The translations under genes and the position numbers were made by a program. A DNA stretch of 44,094 bases, taken from positions 1 through 44,094 of the forward strand of contig JAAAJB010000284.1 of the NCBI GenBank assembly GCA_016098155.1, read 5' to 3'. The notes under the pieces were generated by a model. It was not told the origin of the DNA. It was given only the letters and a program-made list of their open reading frames with translations, and did not search any database. This document shows positions 10,181 through 22,700 of the stretch, one piece after another; the first letter of the stretch is position 1; the number at the start of each line of letters is the position of its first letter. This stretch comes from Actinomortierella ambigua (lineage: Eukaryota > Mortierellomycota > Mortierellomycetes > Mortierellales > Mortierellaceae).

Positions 10181-11059
10181 TAGAGGTGGGGTTAGCGAGT
10201 CTCTCTCAAGTTTCATTCACTTTGAGAGACCACGTTTTCCAAGGGGAAACCTGGAACCGCAGTCATTGTTCGTTCCGTGTGCTGGACGGGCAAGTCAGTA
10301 TGTATGTATGTAGAACCCTAGAAAACCCGAGGCCGATGCCAGACGGGATCCGAGAGCGATGTATCCGACTATGGAATGGTCAGATAGAGAATAATCATCA
10401 CAGGGCGAGGAGCTATTTGCACCAGCTAAACTGCAAAAGGATAGTTTCGAGGTTTCTTTTTAGGTTGGAGTCCACACATGAGAAATACCATTCTAGGAAG
10501 TAAGGTATAGAGAGGGAGGGGGGGCACGGGAGGGAGGACAAAGCGAGATGGGAGAGAAGGAGGGAGGGATGAGAGAGATAGAACACCATCCAGGAACCAT
10601 TGGGAACCACTACGAGATATTCTTTTTCTCTCTCTTCCTTCTCTTTCTCATTCATTCTTTCCCCAAGAACCACTCTTTCTCGGTGTCTTGCTGGGCCCAA
10701 AAGAGAAAAAAAAAAGGCTGAGGTGGCTTTCTACTTTTTCTCAACCCTCCTTAAATGCCAACGCGTGTCTCACAGAGCCACACACCCTACGATTTTTTCT
10801 TCTCTTTCCCCCCTCTCCTTCTCCTTGCTTGCTCTTTCTGTATGTACGTTGGTGCATTTATCAAACATACACGCCCTCGGGTGCGGATGACCGAGCCTGG
10901 CTCAACTCTATTCCAAAAGAAAGAGGCGATGACGGATAGTCTGCATCCTGTTTAGCGCGCGCGTCATTTCTGTCATGGCAGAAACAGCAAGCCCTCAGTG
11001 TATTGATTCTTTGACTCGCAACGGGGGTGCAGGTAGGCAGGCAGGCTTTCATTCTTTCA

Positions 11060-11155
11060 GCCTCACTCACTCGCCTACTCACCCACTCACCCACTCATTC
11101 GCTCACCCACTCATCCACTCACCCACTCATTCGCTCACTCACTCACTCACTCCAA
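11060..11155. repeat. ACTC/CCACTC tandem repeat
   Basis: About 95 bases built from ACTC with interspersed GCTC, CCAC and TTCG variants. No equal spacers, so it is a microsatellite and not a CRISPR array. Confidence 0.9.
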
Positions 11156-11830
11156 AGCCCATCGTCACTGCGCTGCGTGTCTCTCCGAGGCGCATGGAGC
11201 ATAGAACACGCACAAAACACCCCGAGAGGAGGAAGGAGGAAGGGGGCTCAAGGTGCTCCACTAAGAGAGATTCAGGCTCGCCTTCTCAATGGGATATATT
11301 CATGCAACAAGCAAAGCACAAAACCAAAGCAATAGGTGCGAGACACTGGAACTTTTGTGTGTGTGTGTGTGTATGTAGGGGATGAAATGGCACAGGATGG
11401 AGTAAAGGGTGAGGAGTAGGGAGCAGAGCAAGACAAAAGGCCAGTGCAGTGTGAGAGGTGGTGGGTGTACGGTACAGTCGTTCGTTTCTAAAGTGTATTC
11501 ACTACTACTACTACTACTGTACTGCTCTCCGTACGTGGGGGTAGGTGGGGATGGAGGAGAACCTTCCACGCTTCCAAACATCCAGGCTTCCTCCCTCCCC
11601 CATCCCCCCCACGCCCTTCTTCCCGCCGTCCAACCCCTGCGTGCAGCATCCACAGCAGCACCCTGTGTCTTTGTGTCTTGGTTCCCTTTGAAGCATCTCT
11701 AGCCTATCGTCTTTGAGGCAATTGCACGGATGTGGCGAATGAAAGGAGAAAAAATATGCCGGGTGCTCTTTTTTTTTTTTTTTTTTTTTTTAAGCAGATA
11801 ATAAAAAATCAACATTTTGAATACATAATG

Positions 11831-11844
11831 NNNNNNNNNNNNNN
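11831..11844. other. Assembly gap (14 N) inside a poly-T region
   Basis: Fourteen unknown bases flanked by long T homopolymers at 11768-11791 and 11845-11864. The distance across it is unreliable. Confidence 1.
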
Positions 11845-11864
11845 TTTTTGTTTTTTTTTTTTTT

Positions 11865-12891
11865 CTGTCTACATAGTACAGTACTACTTGTTACGACTAC
11901 AATCGCAACATCCTATCGCGCGCCTGTGATCCTGTACCGGTGCGCCCTTCATTCACTCCCCTCTTCTTACCTTTTTACAAAGTAAAAGAAAAAAAAAAAA
12001 AAAAAGAGTTGCTCAGCCGTCGAGTGAAACATTTCGCTCGCCAAGAAGTCGACTCTCGTTTCCTTAGATAAAAAGAGAGCGCGTTGCAATGCTTTGTGTC
12101 CGCTCGCCTCCCCCTCCCCCTCGTCTAGTCAATAGTTTCACTCTCTGTTTTTTTTTTTTGGTGGATAAAGGGAATCAAGAAAAGAAAGATACCGCGTGCC
12201 ACAACAGTCTGTTGGCTGAACTCTTTCTTGTCATGGTTTCTTGTCATGGTTTGGTGTTGTTCAGGAGAGCATTGTTGTTATGTCTGGGAAAAGTGTCGAT
12301 CCCTCTGGAGTCAGGCAGCTCAAGCCACGTCGAGGAATCCATTTCGGCTGGGATCCATTTTTTTTTTATTTCAACACTGGCACTAAAGTACCACGGCTAG
12401 CATGCGAACATTCCTCGTCGTCGTTGGCCACATACCATATTCCAAGTACACCTTTGCAAAATTCTGTTCGGAATACGCCAACTCTTTCACTTCTATCCAC
12501 AGTCAAACACGTCTTGATGGTTTCTCCCCTCTTTTTTTTTTATCTCGCTTCACACACTTTATTCACTCGCCCCATTCTGTCTCTATCGTTTCGCTTGGAG
12601 ATCATTAGCGTTCAGACGCGCTTATCGTGCAGCAAACACATTACTAAGCATGTCCAGTGTTTTTTTTTCTATTCTACATGTACACAGTGTACAGGTTTTG
12701 GTAAGTTTGCGACATCTGCTCCGTTTTTTTTCCTTTCCGCTCATTTCTTGTGTCAGATTGTTTGTTGGACAAGAGTGTAAGAGAGGACATGGGAAGAAGT
12801 GGGGGAGGGGGGGTTCTTTCTCTATCCCTAATCTCCCTCTCTTTAAAAAGGAAAAAGATAAGAAGACCAAAGCAAGTTACAAACTAGACTA
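11865..12891. other. Non-coding interval downstream of the oxidoreductase
   Basis: T-rich sequence with many T8-T11 runs and scattered short open frames on the plus strand that only reflect TTT/TTC runs. I see no gene. It includes the 3' flank of the minus-strand oxidoreductase ending at 12892. Confidence 0.5.
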
Positions 12892-15800
12892 CTAGAAAGT
12901 AAACTCTTCTGTGTAAACACAGCTCACAGGGACCTGAAGCTCCTGCAAAAACTTCTTTGCAGCTTCCATGTAAGACGGAGGCCCACACAGAAGCGCCTTT
13001 GTTTGTTGATACCGCTGCTGTTGTTTTGGCTGATCCTGCTGCTTTGGCTGCGGTTTCTGTGGCGAAGATGCAGATGCAGCTGCAGCCACTGCTGCAAACA
13101 CAGGCACCACCGTCGACGAACCAGAAGCCGGACTCTGGACACGCCAATCCTTGAGATCAGGGACCAACTCGTCCAGTCGTGTCTTGGTCAGTCTACCGCC
13201 CACCACTGTTACCATTGTCGGCCGGGAAGAACCACTTGTAGTAGACATGGTTGTACTAGTACTATTATCACTAGTAGTGTGAGCCTTGGTCTTCAACACA
13301 GCAGTTCCCGATCCACCAGTTCTTCCACGAGTACCACCAACGTCGACGGTATCGACAGGGATCGACGAGGAGTCCGAAACCAGGGCAGTGACACGAAGTC
13401 TCAGCTGGTCTCGCCACTCCTCCGGGATCAGGGCCATGCGCTGTAAAAGCGAATTGAGGGCCAGAGTCAAAGTGTCGTCATATGTGGAACCTGACACCAG
13501 CAGATCCACTTCATAAATGAACGCTCTGCTGCTGGGATGGCGGTGGTAGTGGTGGTGGTGAATGTCATCATCGTCATCGGTTCCTGCGCATGCGAGCAAA
13601 ATCTCCTGGATACCCCTGATCATCGACAAAAACGGCGTCACGCCGATCCCTCCTGCCAACAGTACGAGCCGAATAGGAAGCGGCGGAGATGAAGCAAGCT
13701 CGGTAGCTAAAGGATCGGTAGAATCGGAAGCAAGAGCAGGAGCAAGAGCAGCAGCGGGAGAACCATCCAAGGAACCCAATGTCCAAGACGAAGAAGCTGC
13801 AGCTACCTCATGATCGGCAGGAACAGGAACAAGAGCTGGGACACCAATCATCTCAACACCGCCAGCCGACAACACAAAAGAAGAATCTGCAGCAGGTTTG
13901 GAACCAAAACGTGGCTCGCTCGTGGCATTGGCGGCCGCTGAACTATGCAGCTCAAAGGTCTCAGGTGTCTCACTTGTCTCTCGTTCTCCCCGCGGAATGG
14001 CCAAAGAAACATCTTCCTCCTCCTGAACAATAGTAACACTGCTGCTGTATGTTCCTGTCGAGGGAGATGTAGGAACTGGAAGTACAAACTCGCCATCCGT
14101 TGCCAGAAACGGGATCTCCAACAATGGATGGTGACGGAAAGCCCCGCGACCAGTCTCTTCGCGATCCAGCTGCTTCCTCCCGACCCCCTCCACGTCCTCC
14201 ATGTACTCGGCTAGCCTGTGGAGGATCGTCGAGATGGCGCCATCGGTCTTGCGCTTCACCGTCACAGTGAACTCGCTCTGAGCCTCCCACTCGATCGCAA
14301 GTTGGCTGCTGCTGCCAGAAGTGGTACTATTGCTCTGCTGCCGGAGGTTGTTTTCCAGCTGTCCGCTCCCCGCTGCTGCCACTACTTTTGCCTTTGGTGC
14401 CGATGAGATGGTCCATGTCCGAATAAAGTCGTCGTTCAGGCTCTGTGGATGGTCGTTGTTCATATGCTGGTACCCCACCGTGTTGAACGCACTAAAATCC
14501 AAGACAGCATACTGGCCCGGCGTATACACGATCGGTTCTGTGGTACGGAAATAGAACGACGCCACATCGTGTGACAGTCGGTCGATCTTTGTCAGACGGG
14601 CCGTGTTGACGCGTTCGACAACAACATGCTGCTGTCCCTGTTTGTCTCCGCTTTCACCTCCGCCGCCGTCCTGACTATGTTGACCATGTGTCATCCCATG
14701 GCTCGTGTGTCGTGCGATTCTGGGGTTGTACGGTGACAGCTCCTTTGCTTCCAATACAAACGGGATCGCTCGCCTCTGTAGCAACACCCCGTCTATCTCG
14801 ACCACCACCACTCGTTGCACACGCTGGTAAACTGTCTGTGCTTCCTCACCCAGCAGCACTGTTGCCCGCCCTGTGACATGGAGGGTGTCGCCCTCATCAA
14901 AGCCGATGAACAGAAGCCCTATCCTAGGATCGTTCACAACATTGCCTAGCGATTGAAAGAACTAGAGAGAGAGGGAGAGAGAGAGAAAAAAAAAAGAGGG
15001 GGATGCGGGGGCGGGAGAGGTGAGTGCCTTCGTCGATCGAAAACAAAAAAACGTTCTCAGTGAGCATGTCTCACCCTCTCCCCCCCCCTCTCCCCCTCTC
15101 TAACCCCGTTCCTAAACAAATGTTCTCCCCCAACATACATACCCGATTTCCACTATAGTCCGGGATCAGGATAGTATTGTCTTTCACACGGACGAACCCA
15201 GGGTTACCTCCCCGATGATTGCAGTCCATGCCATTCGTCTGCGCAGGTAGAGTGTCGTCGATGAAACGGGTGGCCAGGAACACACAGTCCGCCTGCCGAA
15301 TCATGTCTTGCTCATAGTCGGACAATAATAGCGTGGTAGTAGAGGTGGTATCCTCTCGACCATGGCTCATTGGTTGTGGAGCGGATGATCCTAGATCCGC
15401 AACAAGACGACGCTCCTTCTCCTGCTGCTGCTGCTGCTCAACTTTTCCTGCTGCAATTAGCTTTTGCTGGTCTTGAATGTCACTCTTGTCTCTGTCGGAC
15501 CTTGGCCTGATCTCGCGGATCGTAATATACTTGGGACAGTTTCCTATTTTTTTTTTTTGTTGGTGTTAGTTCCATGCAAACCAGTAGCATTCAAATACAA
15601 AAGTAAACCAACAGGTGGCGAAGAAAAGTAGGTAAAATAAAGGTGAGACACAAAATGGTTTGGCTCCCCGATGGGGTGAGGAAAGAATCATCCTCTCCTT
15701 TTTTCTACCTTGTGTGCTGCCAATGGGTTTTCTAAAACCCCAGTCCCACAATTTGAACCCCCTCCCCTCTCTTTCTCCCATAGCCCTTGGCCCTTTTGTA

Positions 15801-16486
15801 AATTTACCAATTGTCTGCTCGACAGTCAGTCGAACGTGTAGTTCGCCCGAATCCTCGTCCAGCCGCACAACGCCTTCCGGGTAGTACAGCACGCCATTCA
15901 TCTTATTCCTTCGCCGGTTACTGAAATCCAACGCCACACCACCCCAGTACGTCTTTGTGCGACGACGATGACGACGACCTCCCTCCTCCTCCTCCTCGAA
16001 TCGCTCTCCATGCATGATGTTGTGTAGGATCGGATCTCGTGCCGCCGCCTTTATCGAGCTTCGGTTTGCTTGCACACCACCAGACGATGAAGACGATCTG
16101 GACAACAGCAACGCCGCCTCTGTCTCTGCCTCTGCCGCCGCCGCCGCCGCCGTCGATGATGAAAAAGGCGAAAGGGTTGATGGACCAATGGAAACTCTCG
16201 TACGGATCTCTAGCACTTTGGGATCCGACGACTGCATAAACCCCGGTGAGCCTGTCAGCATCGAGACCCACGGCCGGCCATGTTCGTCCAAGGTGCCCAG
16301 AAACATGTACTGCAGACCCTGGACAAAGTCCTGGTGTTGCGCCGTCATGAACGGACGAAAGAAGCGACTAGCACTGAGCACTGTCTTGGGTGTCTTGGCC
16401 AGGGCTTGCATCTTGTACTCTCCTGCGTGCCATCGTTGGTGGATCTCAATGTTGGGAACCCCGGGTGGATAGATCTCTGTCGACAT
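12892..16486 (-). CDS. PNPOx-like / ferredoxin-NADP reductase-like fusion oxidoreductase
   Basis: Three exons (16486-15808, 15543-15143, 14961-12892), all in phase, give 1049 aa. Residues about 1-480 form a split-barrel FMN-binding domain of the pyridoxamine 5'-phosphate oxidase type: YMFLGTLDEHGRPWVSMLTG, VALDFSNRRRNKMNG, VEQTIGNCPKYITIREIRPR, then GMDCNHRGGNPGFVRV and DPRIGLLFIGFDEGDTLHV. Residues about 480-1049 form a flavodoxin-reductase module: TPGQYAVLDF and RTWTISSAP (FAD site, about 541-549), LVLLAGGIGVTPFLSMIRG (NAD(P)H site, about 792), KALLCGPPSYM and the terminal VYTEEFTF. Such fusions likely move electrons from NAD(P)H through FAD to FMN; the substrate is unknown. No 2Fe-2S motif is seen. 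A Ser/Ala/Glu-rich insert of about 130 residues separates the FAD and NAD(P)H subdomains, and acidic/His and Ser runs occur elsewhere. Confidence 0.9.
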
Positions 16487-17494
16487 TTTCCTTTCCTCTC
16501 TCTCTCTCTCTCTCTGTCTCTTCTATGCTGTGCGTGTGTGTGTTCTGTTCTTTTTGTGGTGCGAAAGGAAGGTGGGTGGGCGGGGGGAGATGGAGGTGAC
16601 CAGAGAGAGCGTAGTTGAGAGGAGATAGAGATAGAAGAGAATGCTGTTGCTTGGACTGTGTATCACCGTCTGCTGCCCCTTTTTATGCTTCTTGTGCGGG
16701 TGCGAGAGACAGCGAAGCACTTTGCCCTCGAGTATGACAAATCCAGCAACCCAGAGCGGCGGGGGTGTGAGCGCAACACACCCTCTTTCCTTCCCCCTTG
16801 CTTTTGATCCAACAACATCATACCAACAAAGAGTCCAATAGTCAGAGAGAGAGAGAGAGAGAGAGAAGGCGGTGATGACAATTCGCGCACAATGGCAAGT
16901 TTTCCCGGCATTGGGCTAGGTTGGATGCTTAGGAAGCTTGGTAGCTTGGTACCTCACTGCACTTTAGGCAAACGGAGCGGTGTGTTGTTCTCTCTTCTGT
17001 TGTTGTTGTCGCTGTTTATTATTTCCCTCATCCAGAATCCGCGGCTGCTTTGCTGAGAGGTTGTATATTCATTCGTGAATCTCCTCGTGGTGCACCACTG
17101 TCGATTCCCATAGATGTTGCCTTTTAAAGATCGCACCTACTCGAGGGGAAGTTGCTGGCCAAGTTTGTGCTCGTAGAACAGAAGAAAATTGCGTGACCTT
17201 GCCCAGCCTACCTACCGCTCTTGTCTATATCGGCGCGCGTACCTCCATGTTTCCTGTCCTTTCTAATAACCAGAGTATTCAAAGCCACGTACCGCAACTC
17301 TTCTCTGTCTCTGTCGCTCCCCAACCTCTTCATTTGACAAACCTCTAAATTATGTTTCTCACGAATCGAATCTCTTCGCTGTTTCGCGCGAAAATTTGAT
17401 GAATATATTACAAGTTGATCTAACAGTGGTAAGGAGAGCCACGTTGGGCATAGATTGCGATGTGATGTGGTTTTTGTGGGAAAATGAAAGAAAA
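16487..17494. other. Intergenic: promoter of the oxidoreductase and 3' flank of the RGS gene
   Basis: Contains a CT run at 16496-16520 directly upstream of the oxidoreductase start and a GA run at 16843-16867. Open frames are short and low-complexity. No further gene is supported. Confidence 0.5.
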
Positions 17495-20400
17495 TTATAC
17501 AGGTGTTCCCTCTCTTGTTCGTGCAGACAGCCACGAGTGGGATGAAGAGACAAACTTGCTCCACACGTCTCTGAACAGCAATTCATAGACCTCGATCTTG
17601 GCGCTAAAACAAAGCAAATGAAAATAAACAAAAACGCACACGGGGGTGGGGGCAATTAGGACACAATCTCGATAGTGTAGGTGGTAAATCAGAAAAAAAA
17701 AAGAAAAGAACGAAAAACTCACTTCTCAAACATGTCAGCTCGCCATTCGCCGCGCTTGGCCATTCCGGCAATCTCGGTAAAAGTGTCGTGCGAAAGGTTG
17801 AGTTCGAGACGACCACCATGTCGAATAAACGTCTTGTAAATGTTTTGGAACTGAATCAGCAGTGTCGGAGGCATAGGTAGTGGCGCCATCACTGTCTCTG
17901 CCAGCGACATGGCGCCCGCACCACTCGTCGAGCCTCGTGGGACAAACGGTGGTCTCGTCGCCGCCTTCTCACTTGTCGTCAGTGATGCAGCATTGTGTAG
18001 CGTCCGGCTTTCCTCCTCCTCTTCCTCATCCTCGATTAGCTCCTCTCCTGCCGCTTCGTCCGATGTTGGTAATGTTGTCCGCAAAGAGTCTAGTGTCGCG
18101 TTGGACCGAATGCCGCCAAGTGTCGTCGTTGATGCTATTGTGGTCATCGCCACCGGAGCACGAATAACCGGAGGCATACCCATCGGTGAAGGCGGTTCTG
18201 AAAAGTCATCCAGCGATAGCGACGACCTGCCCCGCCCATACGGGCTCGCACCCCCAAGCATCGGCATCGAGGACGACACCGACGATACAGAGACGATCTT
18301 TTTGATACGTTGTTTGGATCCCCCCGCGGTATTGGGGTCGTATGCTTCAATCCTTTCCGTACTGCCCATCTCAATGTCTGACGGTGGGAACCGATAGAGT
18401 TGCACGCTGTCGTTGGGGTGTAATGTGGGTCCTGCTCCTCCCGTTCCTACTCCTGCTAATGCTCCTATTGCCGCAGCTCCTCCTCCTCCTCCAACAGCGG
18501 CCGCTGTCGAAAGGCTCACCCAAGATCCACCTCCAGTGACGGTCATACTCCTTAACCGCTCAAAGCGCTGTGCTCGCTTCTCGAGGCGGGACAACTCGGC
18601 CAAGAAACGGGTATTCTCTGCACAAAACTCGCCGACCGTGAACGCGCTGATCTTGTCAAACACCTCGGGGTCATCCAGCGCTTTCACAAACGCATCCCAG
18701 TCATAGCGCATGTCGTCATCCGTGGCGCGGCTCCAAAACGAAAAGTTGGTCGATCCGGCCACCCGACTTGGTCTCCGTTGTGCGATATCGACAGATGGTT
18801 GGAGACGGTTGTTCCCTTGGTTGTTGTTGTTGCTATTGTTGTGGTGGCTCATGCCAACGCCTGCTCCCGACACTTGGTGATATGGATGCATCGTCTCGAG
18901 GGCAATGTCGTGTATCCGCCGTTGCGTAGATGGATCACTGGCTTTTTGTGCACCACCGTGACCACTATTACCGGCGCCTCCTCCTCTTGCCTCCGCCTCT
19001 GCTGTCGCCTCCGCGGCCTCTGCCTCCGCTGCCTTGGTCGACGCACATGCAATGCGAAGTCGCTTCCTTTCCTTGGCCTCCTTCAAACTGGCATAGGCTG
19101 CCTCAAAGGCACACCGATAACTCGAGCCGGACACAAAGCGCATCAGGGGGAGAATCACGGCAAAGATATGGCTCAATATCAAGACTGTTCCCATCCACGT
19201 CGTTCGGTCCAGATACTTATCCGAGACTTGTTCGGCATACATGGGTACCACCACAAAAAGGACAATGCCGGGAATGCCCATCGCCGACACAGCCATCAGG
19301 TCCTTCCGGATACCAAATCCGTCCTTGTAGTTGCGGACGCGGTAGATGAGCGCCGGTGAGAAGACGAAGACAAAGACGACGGCCGCTAGTTGAGGTGGGT
19401 AATACTATTACGTGTGTGGCGAGGGGGGATGAGAGAGGGGGGGCATTCAGATGGGAGAGTGTTGTTAGACAACCCAAAGATTTTCGTGTAAGTATCGTGC
19501 TTGACACTTTGGGGATGAACAAAGACCGTACAATAATAGGGTTCAAGTAAGCAAAAGTAAAAAAGGAATGGAGTGGTACAAACAATACTCGGTGAGGAGC
19601 TCCACAGGAAACGTAGGAAAGATAAAAAATGTAAAACAAACAACAGACTGAGAGCAGTTTTGTGCACGTATTTGTGTACATGCTGTTGTCAAGTACCAAA
19701 TAGAGAAGGGGGAGAGAGAAGAGAGAGAGAGGGAAAGTGCCCCACAAAAAGGAATGGTTGCGTAGTCTACAACATTGTTACCATCTCTTGTTTACTCGAT
19801 GCACGATAATCCAACAATAGTGCATGACACGAACACGTTAGGGATGGGACAGGGGCAACTGAGCGGGGACCACCCAAAGGAGTGAGAGAGAGAGGTGGAA
19901 TGGTGGGGGTGGGAGTGAGGATGAAGGAGTGGGTGGGTGGTGGGGGGTCTTACCTCATACGATGTATGGCACCGGAGACTCGTCGGATGAATGATGGACA
20001 AATTATGTTTATGGATCTGGTTGTGGATCTGGAAGCCCAGGGCGCAGAAAATGAAAAAGCTGTAGACTGATAGGAAGAGCCGCAGAGCTCGACGATCCGT
20101 GACATTCCAGTAGCGTTTATACCATCTTTTGGCTAGCGCGGCGTCTACCGGGCTTTGTTCCGTCGACACTTTAGCGCTAGTACCGTCTCCCGAGTCGGTG
20201 ACGGCGGTATTGCTGGAGGCAGTCGAGTCTGATATGGAGTTGGTCATGCCGGATGCAGCGAAATGTGATGGCATCTGCTGGAGGTCAAGCATGGTGTCCT
20301 CGTCGTCGGGCACGCTGAGTGGCGCCTCGTAAATGGCCAGACTGCGATCGTATCGTGTCACGAGGCGCCAGGCTCTTGCCATGAAGAGAAATATGAACCC

Positions 20401-20853
20401 CACGAAACAGATGTACGTGCCTGCCAGACAGAAATTGAGCAAAGAGAAAAGAGAGGGAAAGGCGGACGAGGGGAGAGTGTGAGGGAAGGTGTGCGGAGTG
20501 GGTGCGAGGGAATTGGGCATGCAGATTTGACTGACGATCATATTGCACACAAGAGAACACTCACCCCAGAAGAGTATAAAGCACGGAAAGCGGTACCTGA
20601 AGCCCTGGTACAAGACGACGATGGTGACCATAACGGATGCCGTATATCCCTGACCGGTGACCAGGTACCGGCCACGCTGACGCAGGTCATTGTTGGTTTT
20701 GGACAAAATCTGAAAGAGGGCTGTGGAGAGAAAGCCGATAAGAACAAACACGGCACCCACGCTCAGGAAGATGATGCGTCTGGTCATGCCCAGTGGCACG
20801 GCAATAGATGCGTCCGCCAGTGGACTTTCATCATAAATGAACTCGTCCTCCAT
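17495..20853 (-). CDS. Seven-transmembrane protein with C-terminal RGS domain
   Basis: RGS domains speed GTP hydrolysis by G-alpha; joined to a 7TM body they can act as receptor-linked regulators (as in fungal GprK-type and plant RGS1 proteins). Exons 20853-20565, 20420-19954, 19404-17723 and 17603-17495 join in phase to 848 aa. Seven hydrophobic helices are seen, for example RRIIFLSVGAVFVLIGFLST, SVMVTIVVLYQGF, YICFVGFIFLFMARAW, FLSVYSFFIFCALGF, LAAVVFVFVFSPALI, MGIPGIVLFVVVPMY and GTVLILSHIFAVILPLM. A charged linker leads to the RGS start WDAFVKALDDPEVFDKI (about 488) and FCAENTRFLAELSRLEKR, then about 230 residues of Gly/Ser/Thr/Glu-rich insert, and the RGS end IYKTFIRHGGRLELNL and FENAKIEVYELLF. 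The exon 3 acceptor was set at 19405-19406 because the nearer AG breaks the frame. The ligand is unknown. Confidence 0.88.
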
Positions 20854-21601
20854 TTGTCAACTATGGACCCCCAAATGGGTGGATGGATACTTGTTTGAGA
20901 GTGGTGTTGGGGGGGCGTTGGATGATTGGATAGGACAGTGTGGCGGATGGGTGGTACGGGTGCGGGTGGTGGGTTGAGTGGAGAAAGCTCAATTGATTCA
21001 AGAGATGGAATGAGAGTGAATGCAATGGATGCAGAATGGACATGAATGATGACCCGAGTCCCAGGCACACGCCCACAGATACACAGATATAACAAACACG
21101 CACACATGCACACAATGAACAAAAAAATAAAACAGAGCACCCACATCCCACAGTGAACTGAGGAAGCTTCTCGCCCAGCAAACGACTCGGGTTGCCCTTG
21201 TATGTTTTCTCGTATAGCACGAGAGCCCTTTACCGCTAAGAAAGGAGAAACAAAAGGTTGTTAGGGTTGAGGGTGGGCTTTGCTTCATTGGATACTGAGA
21301 GCTGCAAGTTGTTTTCTCCGCAGACTCCTCTTTTCTAGATGAACTGCATGTGCACCTAAAAAGCACAGCAAAAACTCTCCTCCCAACGGCCTACATGCTA
21401 GCATGGCACTGGTGCATTTCCATGATTGTGCATTAAATTAAGAGGAGGGTGGTGGCGACGGGTAAAGGTGAAAGGTAGAGATCTCTAATCTCCTCTTCGT
21501 GGAGGCCGAGGAGCACCTTTGCCGCGTATCCCATCTCAACCATGCTCGCCATGTTTGGTGGGAAAAGCATATTCTCCGAACACAAGGTTCACGTTGGCGT
21601 C

Positions 21602-21854
21602 CTACTTTGTATACAAACAATGGTGTGCCTCGCCACCGGGCCCACGGTCCTTATCCGTCGACTCTAGACCTCCGACGACCACAAGGTTCCCTTCTAATTG
21701 GATGAATGGCTCGGCCTGTCCATCCGAAGCCAGTTGCCGCCGGGAGGGGGAAGGCAAAGTGGAGTGTTTGTTTCGATCCAATGTAGTACGTAGAAGCTTG
21801 GCAGGCCAGCTTTTCGTATATGCTGAAGGGGGGTATGCGATGAAGTGGTTCTAT
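21602..21854 (-). pseudogene. Orphan open stretch, possible gene remnant
   Basis: The frame is open from 21854 to a TAG at 21602 and reads, in part, YPPSAYTKSWPAKLLRTTLD and QAEPFIQLEGNLVVVGGLES. The LVVVGG segment resembles a kelch blade, but one blade is not enough for a call. There is no ATG, and the next codons after the stop continue with coding-like sequence (NLVFGEYAFPTKHGEHG), which hints at a broken gene. Confidence 0.2.
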
Positions 21855-22012
21855 TTACACTGCATGACTGCATGTACATCCAATGGTATGTAATTGTGAT
21901 TGCGCAGATGGAAGGTCGAAACAGCAATGGTGCATCTCTTGCTGCAAAGAAGAAAAACAGGTTCATTCCCCCCCAAAACCATGTACGGAGTTTTTTTTTT
22001 CTGCTGTGCTCT

Positions 22013-22013
<1 letters not shown>

Positions 22014-22069
<56 letters not shown>
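22014..22069. repeat. Long CT microsatellite
   Basis: About 28 uninterrupted CT units. Confidence 0.98.
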
Positions 22070-22073
<4 letters not shown>

Positions 22074-22700
22074 TCACCGAAGCTCAATCCCCCCCCCTCC
22101 TCTTCTTCTTTCGTTTGGCTGCTGGTTCTCCTCGGAGGGCGATCACTTGCATGGCATGGTATGACATGTGGTCGTTTGAAGCACCGCCCAAGTGCAGTGT
22201 GGCGCGTCCTCCATCCCCCGTGCCCTTTCTTCTCCAAAAGCGATCTAGCCCCCTGGTCCTCCTGTTGGACTGTCGCCTCTTCGAATCTCCTCAGCCGGCG
22301 GGCTACAGATGCAAACATGTATGTGCAGTACATACCAGGCCCAATGAACACATTGGATACAACGTGTCATTTTCATCGGACACTAAAGCGGCGGGAGGGA
22401 CGCGGAACACGTGGATGTAAGGAGCGTTCTGCAACATCTTTTAGCCACATGGATTCATTCTCCTACCCTATGGGTTAAAAAAAAACGTTGCATTGCGTGT
22501 AAATATGCTAAAACAATTATATAACAGCGCAGGCACGCTTGCATCTTTTACTAGGCATTTATTTGTGGGCTTTTTCAGCTGATGAGCGATTCGCAGGTGC
22601 GGGTGACAAAGATACTGCTAAGCTTGCATGTGGTGTTTGCAACGGCTAGGTAGCCACGCGTGACATGTCAATGACTGGTGTCTCAACTGGGCCTTGTTGA

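Larger units (their letters stand above)
9813..11820. other. Repeat-rich interval without a recognised gene
   Basis: This interval holds the 8-bp array at 10125-10180, a GGGA-rich patch at 10500-10570, CTTTCT-rich DNA at 10620-10680, the ACTC array at 11060-11155, a TG run at 11358-11372 and an ACT run near 11500. Open frames are low-complexity translations. No coding region is supported. Confidence 0.5.
20854..22700. other. Intergenic with two orphan open stretches
   Basis: Includes the RGS gene 5' flank and the long CT run at 22014. On the minus strand a piece near 21150-21230 reads LYEKTYKGNPSRLLGEKLPQ, and 21854-21602 is open for about 84 codons without ATG (see separate entry). Neither joins to a neighbour in a convincing way. 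The rest shows only low-complexity open frames. Confidence 0.4.

Noticed and set aside
11060..11155. CRISPR-like repeat pattern
   Set aside because: The units are 4-6 bp with no spacers; it is a microsatellite in a eukaryotic genome.
17880..19359. Long plus-strand open frames opposite the RGS gene
   Set aside because: Antisense shadows of the low-complexity RGS exon; no motifs.
21130..21235. Protein-like segment LYEKTYKGNPSRLLGEKLPQ upstream of the RGS gene, possible extra 5' exon
   Set aside because: The only acceptor before the RGS start (CCATAG near 20861) puts a TGA in frame, so it cannot join the RGS protein. Left as a note.
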